In this document: piece by piece, positions 12,201 to 24,200 of the stretch | Numbering within the stretch: position 1 is the first letter of the stretch | Layout of the letters: each line of letters opens with the position of its first letter | Assembly (NCBI RefSeq): GCF_001949145.1 | Contig: NW_019091575.1 | Coordinates: 415,156 to 453,901 of the forward strand | Length of the DNA stretch: 38,746 nt | DNA from: Acanthaster planci | Lineage: Eukaryota; Echinodermata; Asteroidea; Valvatida; Acanthasteridae | Reading direction: 5' to 3' | Position numbers and translations under genes: made by a program | Notes under the pieces: model-generated | The model's database searches: none | What the model saw: only the letters and a program-made list of their open reading frames with translations | What the model was told of the DNA's origin: nothing

Positions 12201-15200
12201 ATGATGTCATCTTTCTAGGACCATCTATGCATAAGCGTTCGTCATTGGCATAAGTTTGATGATGATCCAAAGTTGCAAAAGCACTAAAGTCACCGGTAGA
12301 AAAAAACGTGTACAAAACAAACGGGCTTTTGAGCAGAAGAAGAAAAAAAAAAGAACAAAAAGATTGCCTTTTCGCAAAATAGCGAAAAAGCCAAAAAAAA
12401 TTAATCCCAAATCATGGTTGCACTTTTTGAGCATCGGACCCCTCATGGAAACTGATTACAACATCCTGTGATTCAATGTGTTCAAAACATTGGAAAAGAT
12501 TTCTAAATCACTACCTTTAAATGGCAATTTACTTCTATACACGCACCAGTTGTTGATTAGTGGTATTTCTAGAGGTATTCCACAAGGTTTTTTTACAGGA
12601 ACATTAGTGGTAAATTCCAAATGACATCATCACCAGGACAAAAGAATATATCAAAAACGGTTGGGTTGGAGTCATTCATTCCGAAAAAAGGGTTGTACCC
12701 TCAACATGATGAAGCATCACTTACCCTTCTGAGCTCTGAAATACAGCCCACAGCACACCAATCAAACTCCACGCTACTACCAATGCGATATACCCCTGAG
12801 CCAATCACCATGACAAAATCACCAGGGAAGTCCAGGTCATGGCCATTTCCATTGTAGGTCAGGTATAGGTAGTTGGTGCTGGCTGGCCACTCAGCTGCCA
12901 CAGTGTCAATCTGCTTGATATGTGGCCTGATGTCATAGGAGTGACGGATGTTCCGAACAGCCAGCTCTGTCCTGGGTGGGAAAGAGAGGACATGAGAATG
13001 CAGTAAATAAAGCAAAGTGGCTTGTCAATGTCTGACAAGCCTTTTAAATGACAGTGTCACAGGGACAGTGCTGGAGCCTGTGCTAGCGTCACATGTCAGT
13101 ATGACTTAAGTGCAACTCTGATGCATGTGTGAATTACACACTGAGCTAGGAACTAGTTTGTCCATGATGTCACTAAGTCTTAAAATTAAAATCATTTTTA
13201 TGCTACAGACAGCTATCGTCTCGTAGTCTGATAAACTTAAATGAAGATGGCCGAGTGATACTGCACACTGTGGTTGGAGTGTTTGACCTTTTTCAATGGG
13301 CAAGACGCTTGATATTTGCTTCTATTTATTTAGGAATTAAATTAGGGCCTAAAAGAGCAGAGATGGTTGTTGTCTTTGAATTAGCCATTTGCTCCAAAAT
13401 AAGTGTCGACCTCAACCCTCCTCAAGGAGCAGTGATGGGCTACTGAAAACGGTAAGTATTCAAGGACAGTTAATCTGGTGCCTTCATGTCAATAACATTA
13501 TCTTTACAGTAGTAATATCATATGTAACTTACATCTCTATGAGCTTGCCAATCTGTTTGTCAGAGAAGCCTAACTGTTTGGCCTCTAAGAGTGTATCACG
13601 GGTCAGCTTGGTTCCCCGTAATGCTTCCAGTCGTTCTCCACAGTCAACAATATTGCGCAATTTGTGAAGGAACCAGTGGTCAATCTTGGTCAGGGAGTAG
13701 AGGTGGTCAATGGAATAGCCAGCCTTGAGGGCTGCAGACAGGACAAAGATGCGTTCGTCGGTAGGTGTTTGAAGAATCTGAGGAGAAATGGCAAGCTCAA
13801 CATCAACACTTTTTGCATCATACACGTGATTTTCTTGTATTCTATACCAAATAGAATTATTTACAATTAAAAATTAAATAAAATAAATAAAAATTATTTA
13901 CATCTTTGCAAATGCTCTGGAGGAATTCCACATCCTTCAATTTTAAAAACTTTGGAAATTTCACATGCAATCCCTTGTTAAAGATCAAACTCAAATCACC
14001 TCGTCTGAAACTTTCTGGATGTCCCAGTCAAAGCCGTTGACATTCTCATTGACCATGCGTAGGGCTTTCTGGAAAGCTTCCTCAAAGCAACGTCCTACTG
14101 CCATCACTTCACCTACACTCTTCATGGAACTGCCAATCTGGACAAAACATATCCAAGGAGCATTATTTCAATGCATCAATTGACAGAGGAAACAATAAGC
14201 TTTATTTCCCAATGGATGGTGGTCCCATCACTGGAAAAATACTTTAAAACAGAACCTGTTCTAGACAGCTCTGGGATACGCCGAGGGATACTTACCCACA
14301 ATGAGGTTTAATCCACGTTATCGGTCATTGTGATTGCATGGGTTTGAATCTGACCCCAGCCACCAAGTATCAATGTTGGTACCACCCCGACATTGGGGTA
14401 AAGGCATGAGATTTAAGACTAAGGCTCGGATGTGTTATGGACTACTTTTCATGAACAATGTCAGATAGAGATATTTATTGTTGCACTATGTCAGAGGTCA
14501 TCTTGATCTCATTAGCATATTGGAACAACTAGCATGTAACAGGAACACTTAACAATACAATAAGTTGTGTTACTGAACCATGAAAAAAGATGCGTTCATG
14601 GGCAGACGGCAAAAATGGGCAAATCCAATAGGGAAAACAATCACCTTCTTGCTGACTTTGGTGAATTTCTTTAGATCCCAGCGGGGGATTTTCACAACCA
14701 AGTAGTCCAGGCTTGGCTCAAAGCAGGCTGTGGTGGAGTCAGTCACAGAGTTTGTCAGCTTAGGCAACGGGATACCGAGTGCCAGCTTGGCTGCAATGTA
14801 AGCCAGGGGGTAACCAGTGGCCTTGCTAGCCAGTGCAGAGCTACGAGACAAGCGGGCGTTGACCTCAATGATGTAATACTGTCAAAAAAGGCATTGGGAA
14901 AATCAAGTAAGGCTTTGTTTGTAAGTATCTGCGGGCTATTAACTAAAATATGGAAGCTAACAGTTCATTATTTCTAAACATTAAAAACAGTCTCCCATTA
15001 AATTTGAATAACATTTGGTACACTGAGTTATCTGACTGCACATAAACTGAATTCCTCAAACTAAAGACACTGTTGTTATACCTTTAGATTTGGGGCAAGC
15101 TTTTGCATAGCCACCACCATCTCTGGGACAGACTGGTTCCTTTTGCATAGCCACCTCCATCTCTGGAATGGACTGGTTCCTTTGTGTCCTTCTTTACCAT

Positions 15201-18200
15201 GGAAAACAGAGTATTGTTGCAAGGCGTCTTTTATGTAACTAAGCAAATGCTTGCCTTTCATTTCCTGGGAGTACACCACTCACCTGCTGTGACTGTGGGT
15301 TCAAAGCATACTGTATGTTACATTCTCCTACAACCCCAAGGTGTCTAATGACCTTGATGGCGGCTGTACGTAGCATGTTATATTCAGTGTTTGTCAGTGT
15401 CTGGCTTGGAGCTACTACGATGGATTCACCAGTGTGAATGCCCAAGGGGTCTACATTCTCCATGTTACAAACCTAGTAAACAAAAAAGAAAATACAATGC
15501 AAATAAACCAGTGTACTGACCTGAGAAAAATCCTCAAAATACAATACAACCTGAAGCGTACATTGTGTTAACCCAAGGCATCCATAAAATAATTAACTTG
15601 ATTTGTCATGTGTAATTTGGGAGAATGCCAAATTATAATGTCAACTGTCAAAATACCTTCTATCATGTGTCAATGGAAGGGATTTGTATTTAAGTATCAA
15701 CTTTTTAGCCTGAAGTTTGACCACATGTGTTCACTGGCCTGGTGTAATCACAATTTTGTCTCTCTTTACATGGGGTCTTTACACAAATGCATGAAAGACG
15801 ATTAACAATATCTTTGAATGCCTGTTTATTGCATGAATGTCCAAAACAGGTAAAAGGTGCAAGTTTCTTGTCCACGAAAAAATGAGTATTTTTCCAAAGG
15901 CACAAATTGGTTTTACTTATTTCTATGATTTAATGGGGTACAACAATTTTAGTACCAATATCTCTTCTGCATAGGGTATTACCAGGCCTCGATCTTTACC
16001 GCGGCCATTGGCTGCGTGCCCTTCCAAGTTGGCCGCAATGCCCTTCCAAAAACTCACATCGCGAGGCCACCTTGGCCATCGTGCCCTTCCCCCTTTGCAG
16101 CCGGCTGTATGTGTAATGAGAGTGTACAATGTAAGCCAATGCATGCAGTGCGATTCCGAATTCGGCGAGTTCAACCTTTTGGGCTGCGTTTGAGCAAGCT
16201 ACTTGTGCTACCCGAGTGCTATCCCGAACGCACGAACGGCAGGAGTACTGTCCTCGGGTCAGCGAGAGTATACTCCCCATCACAGAGTATCAGGAGTATA
16301 CGCCTGACCCAAGTGTAATGCACGCGCATCCACACTCGGGTTATCGGGAGTAACCGCGCGAATGCAGCCTTGAATATCATTATCAGTCGGAAACCAGGCG
16401 AGTGCTTATTGTGTTAAGAATAAGTTTTGACCATTCGCTAGGCCTAGGCCTATATCTCAAAATCATGCCATCGCGATCGCATGATCGTATAAAGAAATGC
16501 TAAAAGGATGCTTTCTTATGGGAGGACTCAAAGTGCCAGAAGCTTGAAAACCTGTTTTCCAGAAAAAGTAGGGGTGAAAGTATTTATAAACTTGTAAACT
16601 CCGGCAAAGTTGGCACTCAGTCTTGATTCGAAAAACATAATGACTTCTAAATGCCGACGTGCTGCTTGCCGACTTATGTGGCGTGCTGCCTTAATACCAT
16701 CAATATAATGCATTGCACCAGTTCAATTGCTTTGATCTATCTCCATTGTTGATTCAGGTAAGTTTGTCCTGGATTTTGATCATCGCTCCGTCTGTACTGA
16801 GGACGACCCGTGCATGCTGTTTGTGCTGACAATGCTAGCACATCACACAGCACAAATGTCATGCACCGGCGCCGCGCGTATATGCACGCGGGATCTTGGG
16901 GGGCCGGCCGCAAGTAAAACTTTGTTCAATTGGACAACCCTAAAAAGGGACGGAGCGCATGCGCCTGCACTAGAGGAGGTACTGGTATTGATGTGAATAT
17001 CGGGGAAACCCCTTTGTGGTCGCGCTCGCACGCATGCAATGTACATCACCGTAGGCCTACTCCATGCCAGTATCGACAACGAAGCTCCAGAAATCGATTG
17101 TTTGCTTACAGCCCACTTTATACCAAGGATTTTTTGGGGGGTTTTGTGGAAAAGGAACTGAGAGAACACGCCGACTTGAACGAAACAACGGCTTATAAAG
17201 GCCTACTTAAAAATTATCAACGGAAATGCATCAACACATGGTACTTTTATCAAAAGGCCGACTTACGATGGCACAATGCCAACTTGATCGAAGTTTTCCC
17301 TAATCATTTAGCAAACAGTAAACATTTTAAAAGGATCCCCATTTCATTTAAATAAAAGGATAAACACTATTTATTGTATTTTGAACTTAAAATTAAGCAG
17401 GTTAGGAATCCTTGAATTCTAATGGGAAAGGGATACAAAATCTAAGCAAGCATTAAATCAGAGGCTGGATTCTGAAGGAAAAAATTGTCCGGGTAATTGT
17501 AATTAATTAAAAATGATTATAATTTAATACAGTGAATGCGACAAATAATAGCAGCATGATAAACGCCTTTTATTAAAGGAGGGGTGGCATGGTGTACAAG
17601 AACTGAATAGCTTATAGGCCTACTCATGACATGACTGGTTGTCAAAAATGAAAATCAAAGGTTTCCAAATCATTGGCCTTGGTGCCCCCTTGAGCTGGCC
17701 TGGTGCCCTGTTGAAATTTGATGAAGGCAAGGCCAAAGTGGCCTGCCCTTTTTTCCCTAAGATCGAGGCCTGTATTTCTTTGGTGGATGATGATCAACTC
17801 TTGCTTTAACCACTTGCTGCCGGGGAGCCTGGTTTTGGAGATATTGGCTTTATATGCATTGCCGGGGTGCCCGAAATCGGACAAAAGAGCTGGACCTTGT
17901 AACAAAAGACCATACTCAGAACAAAAGACCAAGCTGCTGGGAATTTTCAACATTTTTTCAGTTGTCAACAGCGGAGGAAATCCGTTATTGTTTTGAAAAA
18001 TTATACCACTGTTTGTGGCATTCAGCACAAGTGGATTACAACCAGGGACAAAAGCGCTCCAGTGATGAGTGATACAATACTGCTGCACACTAATCTGGCC
18101 CCTTTTGAAAAGACATCAGCAGCGCACTGTGCCGGTTTCGGGAACAAAAGAAATTACATAACATCACACAATCTGGGCTCTTTTTACAAGGTAGCAGGCC

Positions 18201-21200
18201 TGGCGTCAGTAGATGTTGTCTGTCAGTTTAGAGTAGCCACCAGACGGTCATTCGTGTGAGTGTGAATGTCCGGTAAATGAAGTTATGAATTTTTAAAAAA
18301 TTTAAAAAAAAAACAGAAAAAATGAAAATTTACCCGGCCCAGCAGAATCAACATGGATAAATGGGCCTGGCACGAAGTGGTTAAGTTTGTCAACCACTGG
18401 AGAAATTAATAGATCATGTCTGACCAGGTTTCTTTTCAGTCTGTTTGTTGCCTCTATGCTTTGACTTACCGTAACACAGTTATCAAAGGCATCCCTGACA
18501 ACCTCGTACTCAACCTCCTTCCATCCACGCAGTGACTTGTCCACCAGTACTTGGTTAGTGTGTGCGAAGGCAGCAGTTGCCAGGGGAACAAGCTCCGCCT
18601 TCGAGTTGGCAAAGCCTGAACCCAAGCCTCCTAAGGCATAGGCTGCACGTACCATGACAGGGTAACCAATCTTCTCAGCTGCTTCAATGGCCTGTTAAAA
18701 ATTACAGTGAAGAAAATGTTCAGATATAGTATCAGGTATTGTTTACTATGCTTTTGGTAGACAAATCCTTTCATATTGCCCATGAGTATTGGTGATGACT
18801 TCACTAGATATTTTTCCAATGTGCACTAGTTATTCACTTTTATGTCACTGTAAAAATTAAAATTTTATTCATCCGTGTTTTAACAGAGATGTAACATTCT
18901 ATGACTGGAGGTGTGAAATGGTCTATCTGGTCAAGATTGAGTCCAAGTTGCGAGGCACAAAGGATGAAATACTCCAGTTATTTACCATACAATTTGCATT
19001 AAAAGGGTAATTTGGGAGTCACATGTCCCACATGTGAAGGCCTAATCTGTAATTATGACAGTTGAGATCTTATTTTAAGACTTCGGTAAGAGTTGAGATA
19101 AGTTGGACTCATGCTTGAGTTCCAGTTGCCTCCATGTGAATCAAGGAAGGAAAGCAAAGCTTGCTACATTTAAATTTACACGATAGCGTAAATGACTTTA
19201 GTTGAGATANGTCAAATAGAAATGGCATTCTATGGAGCTAAAAATGCTCTGACCTGATCCACAGAATAGGCAGCCTGGCTGGGAGCAACCTGTTCTCCAA
19301 TCTCCTCCATCTTGTCGGCAAATATCTTCCTGTCCTCTGTGTTAATAATGGATTTGACCGGTGTGCCCAGGACCTTAACATTGTACTTGTCCAGCACACC
19401 AGAGCTGGTCAGTTGGACACCACAATTCAGGCCAGTCTGACCACCAAAGTTCAGCAGGATACCATCTGGACGTTCACTCTCTATAACCTGTTTTTGTCGT
19501 GGCAAAAATTACTCGGTCATGATTGAGATAAGCATCCTCAAGCTGTAACCTTGAAAAGGATAACTTTCACAGAAATGCTTTGCTCAACGTAACCATAATT
19601 TATCAACCATAGAACTAACATTGAGAAATACATTTGGTGTTTTTTAAATGGTGTTGCACACTTTCTTTACATGTGGGAATAGAAAAAACCTGGTATTAAA
19701 GATCAAGGATAACACAAGAAATAACAAAATAACACAAATTTCTCTTGGCTAGATGAATTCTTAAAGTGGCCTGACATTTTACTCATTTAGTTAAGGCACA
19801 AACTTCCTTCCAGAAGACAAAACACACTAACACTGCCTACATGTAATATCCCCTCAATTTTCCCCACTTTCTTCACGCTGTTAAATGGACTTGATGAGAA
19901 TTGAATCCATTTCTACTTACTTGTGCCACATACTCAGGAGTAATTGGCAGGAAGTAAACACGATCTGCCATTCCTTTGGACGTCTGCACAGTGGCAATGT
20001 TTGGATTGATCAAGACGGATTGTATGCCTTCTTCCTTCAGTGCTTTGATGGCCTGAAATCAACCAAAGAAACATGCATTGGTTCATGCAAGGAAATGTGC
20101 ATCTCTGAAAATAAAACAATTCTTGGAAACTGCCTCAACAATAGAAACTGGCAAGGTGTGAAGAAACCCACACTGACAAGGTCGCGGGTTAAATTGTTTG
20201 TTTATGCTCAATCAACCATAAATTCATGTCTCCATCATGCATAAAATCATCCATTCTGCTCCAGAATAAAAATTCACACTGCCTCAACACAATGACAGAA
20301 ATTGCTGGGGGATTTTGGAGGATTAAGGTTGAATGTATTTTTTGGCTGGGCAATCAGAGGATTTTTAAGGAATGAGGATGCTTCCTAGCAAAATGGGCAA
20401 ATGGGTTAGGGCTAATATGCAGGTTACATCTTTTGATATCACCTTTTTGGAGGACGAAAAGTGGCCATCTGCTTTTCTGCTATCCGAATAGTAGAAAGGC
20501 AGATTTTACATCTTCGTAACATGCAATTTTTGGCTTTTCTACTTTTCTGCTACCTCAAAAGCAGAATGATCAATTTATTGTAATGAATTTTTCCACTTTT
20601 CTGCTACTACAAAAGTAGTTTAACTTTCCTCTTTTTGATGGCGGCCGAAAAGTGGCCATCTGCTTTTTACCTGTCAAACAAGCTGGAAAGTGGATTAAAC
20701 GTTTTTNTTATAAAAAAATAGGGTGGGCTGCAATTATTGGTTTATACGTCTTCAATCCCCAAGAAATGAAATGGTCATAACCTGAGGTTCACGGCCCCGT
20801 TCACGACCTTTGGAAGGCACAAAAGCAGATGGCCACTTTTCGGCCGCCTATGTAAAATTGCTCCTCTGGTATCAAGCAAGAAGTAGAATTCACGGTTGTT
20901 GTCAAACGTTCGATCCTCATTTCTGCCTGTTCCGTTTTTCGGCCGTCAGCAAACAAAGAAAAAGTAAAATCTGCCCTTTTTGAAGCAGAAAAGCAGAAAA
21001 ATGCATAACCAAACAATGTTCGTTCTGCTCTTTTAGGTGGCAGAAAAGTACAAAAGTCAAAATTGCATGTTACCAGAACATAAAATCTACTTTTTTACTA
21101 CTCTGATAGCAGAAAGGCAGATGGTCACTTTTTGTCCTCCATAGTCACCTGCCTTTTGACAAGATGCCTTTAAAATGAGTAACTACATTGTATGACTGCT

Positions 21201-24200
21201 AACACAGTGAACATTTCATACTGGCATAGCAGTGCTGGCGTACATGTACCAATGAATATGATAAAGTGCCAGGTAATATTGCAAAAGCAAATCTCTGACA
21301 CTTTCTTTCTTTTAAATTCTCTAAGAAAAAGAAAATAGAGAGAAAGGAACAAAAAACTAGGTAACCTGTGATCCCGAGTAGTCAAACTCCCCTGCTTGGC
21401 CAATCGACAAACCCCCTGACCCTAGGATCATGACCTTCTTGGGTGGGTTGTCTGCTGTTGGGGTACCAGGCAATGGCTTGAACATCATGGCAGTGTGAAT
21501 ACGCTCACGCACTGACATTCTGTTAGAGAAAGAAACAATCCTATTACAGAAGACATATTTGAGGTGCATGCTTAACAAGGGCTCATCATAATACAATGCC
21601 CCTCCAATCTGTTGCCATGGAGAAACGGTCAACGGATACATGGCATTTTTCTACAGATATGTGTGAAGGTTGAGGGGTGTCAAAGTATGGAAACAGCATT
21701 CTGCGATCTTCCAAACACCATCATCTTGCAAATTTAAAAGTGATACTCAAATTACACTAGGCAGTTTCGGCATCCAAGTTACATGTAACTGTTTGTGTCT
21801 GTACGTGTCTCTGCATGACACAGCACGTACACGAGTACGTACGTGTTTTTCTTCAAAAAACAAAAATTAATTCCCCCAAAGTTAACTCAAAGGCACTTCT
21901 ATCTGAAGAAATGATACATCAAGCGTCACGCAAGTAAGAAATTTTTGTTTTTAGAAATGAAACTTAGTACTAATGTCATGTGCAAAACCAAAACTTCATA
22001 CGTACTGGTTCCGTACATGGACTTTCAGTTCATTTCAGGACTGAGTACAAGATTTGCCTATTTACATGTACATGTATATAAATGCATTAATTACTTGCAG
22101 GACCTACTCCAAACCTGCAATGCATCCTTGTAGAGAAATACACAGTCAGCAGCTGATAAACCAAGTTACAGTGCAATATTAAATACAAGACTGCACACCG
22201 GCAGAGATCGCGCCTTCTCTGCCATTGCACCCAGATGGTGGAATAGACTAAATTCTAATGTCAGAGAAATACAAATCCTTGAAAACTGAAAACAGTTCTT
22301 TTTAGGAAAGCTTTCAACGAGTTTTTGTAATACATGTATATAATTTTTGTTTTAATAGAAGAGATAAACATAATCACCGCGGNTTTTCTTACAAAAGATA
22401 GAGTGGACTGTAATTTTGGGGTTTTTTGTCTTCAATCCCCAAGAAAGGAAATGGTCATAACCTGAGGTTCACGACCCCGTTCACGACCCTTGGAAGGCAC
22501 AAAAGCAGATGGCCACTTTTCGGCCGCCTATGTAAAATTGCTCCTCTGGTATCAAACAAGCAAAAAGTAGAATTCACCGTTGTTGTCAAACGTTCGATCC
22601 TCATTTCTGCCTGTTCCGCTTTTTGGCCGTCAGCGAACAAAGAAAAAGTAAAATCTGCCTTTTTTGAAGCAAAAAAGCAGAAAAATAGAAAAATGCATAA
22701 CCAAACAATGTTTGTTCTGCTCTTTGAGGTGGCAGAAAAGTACAAAAGTCAAAATTGCCTGTTACCAGAACATAAAATCTGCTTTTCTACTACTCTGATA
22801 GCAGAAAGGCAGACAGCCACTTTTTGTCCTCCATAGTCACCTGCCTTTTGACAAGATGCCTTTAAAATGAGTAACTATGACTGCTAACACAGTGAACACT
22901 TCATACTGGCATACCAGTGCTGGCGTACATGTACCAATGAATATGATAAAGTGCCAGGTAATATTGCAAAAACAAATCTCTGACACTTTCTTTCTTTTAA
23001 ATTCTCTCAGATAAAGAAAATAGAGAGAAAGGAACAAAAAACTAGGTAACCTGTGATCCTGAGTAGTCAAACTCCCCTGCTTGGCCAATCGACAAACCCC
23101 CTGACCCTAGGATCATGACCTTCTTGGGTGGGTTGTCTGCTGTTGGGGTGCCAGGCAATGGCTTGAACATCATGGCAGTGTGAATACGCTCACGCACCGA
23201 CATTCTGTTAGAGAAAGAAACAATCCTATTACAGAAGACATATTTGAGGTGCATGCTTAACAAGGGCACATCATAATACAATGACCCTCCAATCTGTTGC
23301 CATGGAGATACCATTTTCCAAGTTAACGGTCAACGGATACATGGCATTTTTCTACTGATATGTGTGAAGGTTGAGGGGTGTCAAAGTATGGAAACAGCAT
23401 TCTGAGATCTTCCAAATACCATCATCTTGCAAATTTAAAAGTGATACTCAAATTACACTCGGCAGTTTCGGCATCCAAGTTACATGTAACTGTTTGTGTC
23501 TGTACGTGTCTCCGCATGACACAGCACGTACACGAGTACGTACGTGTTTTTCTTCAAAAAACAAAAATTAATTCCCCCAAAGTTAACTCAAAGGCACTTC
23601 TATCTGAAGAAATGATACATCAAGCGTCACGCAAGTAAGAAATTTTTGTTTTTAGAAATGAAACTTAGTACTAATGTCGTGCAAAACCAAAACTTCATAC
23701 GTACTGGTTCCGTACATGGACTTCCAGTTCATTTCAGGACTGAGTACAAGATTTGCCTATTTACATGTACATGTATATAAATGCATTAATTACTTGCAGG
23801 ACCTACTCCAAACCTGCAGTGCATCCTTGTAGAGAAATACACAGTCAGCAGCTGATAAACCAAGTTACAGTGCAATATTAAATACAAGACTGCACACCGG
23901 CAGAGATCGCGCCTTCTCTGCCATTGCACCCAGATGGTGGAATAGACTAGATTCTAAGGTCAGAGAAATACAAATCCTTGAAAACTGAAAACAGTTCTTT
24001 TTAGGAAAGCTTTCAACGAGTTTTTGTAATACATGTATATAATTTTTGCTTTGTGTGCATGAAATAATGGCATTTGATATGTTAAGTATTTTTATAGTAA
24101 TGGCTACCTATAGAAGATGCAGTTGGAAGGGAGGGGGGACATACAGCAGAGGCATGCGCAACCCTAGTACGCTACAACTGTCAGCAATCAGGGCACTGTA

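Larger units (their letters stand above)
15983..17772. repeat. Segment flanked by inverted 14-base match, possible transposon
   Basis: CAGGCCTCGATCTT at 15983-15996 is repeated in inverted form (AAGATCGAGGCCTG) at 17759-17772. Looser inverted similarity (GAGGCCACCTTGGCC against GGCCAAAGTGGCCT) continues for about 100 bases inward on both sides. The interior has no recognised transposase. The arms may be two oppositely oriented copies of one dispersed repeat. Confidence 0.4.
20708..22352. repeat. Tandem duplication, copy 1 (about 1.65 kb)
   Basis: It aligns over its length with 22384-24052, with a few percent substitutions and small indels (7 bases near 21190, about 16 bases near 21630). It contains the right half of the foldback element, one copy of CAD exon e and a LINE 3' fragment. 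It lies exactly between the N bases at 20707 and 22383. Confidence 0.93.
22384..24052. repeat. Tandem duplication, copy 2 (about 1.65 kb)
   Basis: The partner of 20708-22352. It has the foldback right arms (22501-22527, 22714-22832) without matching left arms, the other copy of exon e (23051-23204) and the same LINE remnant. Similarity starts at an N and ends at about 24052, where unique intron sequence resumes. Confidence 0.93.

Noticed and set aside
12256-12471. Lysine/arginine-rich open frame
   Set aside because: It is produced by an A-rich low-complexity tract within intron repeats; no motif.
16930-17355. 141-codon plus-strand open frame in a CAD intron
   Set aside because: It begins in the CpG-rich block, shows no recognisable domain, and its composition looks like translated non-coding DNA. 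No splice or polyadenylation context was found.
17642-18088. 148-codon minus-strand open frame
   Set aside because: It overlaps repeat-like sequence (GGCC-rich inverted arm), resembles no family, and has no splice relation to the CAD exons.
22426-22836. 136-codon plus-strand open frame
   Set aside because: It lies entirely in the foldback arm of the second repeat copy. The same sequence in copy 1 has a broken frame.
21366-23204. Mutually exclusive alternative exons as a regulatory system
   Set aside because: Both copies encode identical residues, so choice between them would change nothing; artefact or silent duplication is simpler.
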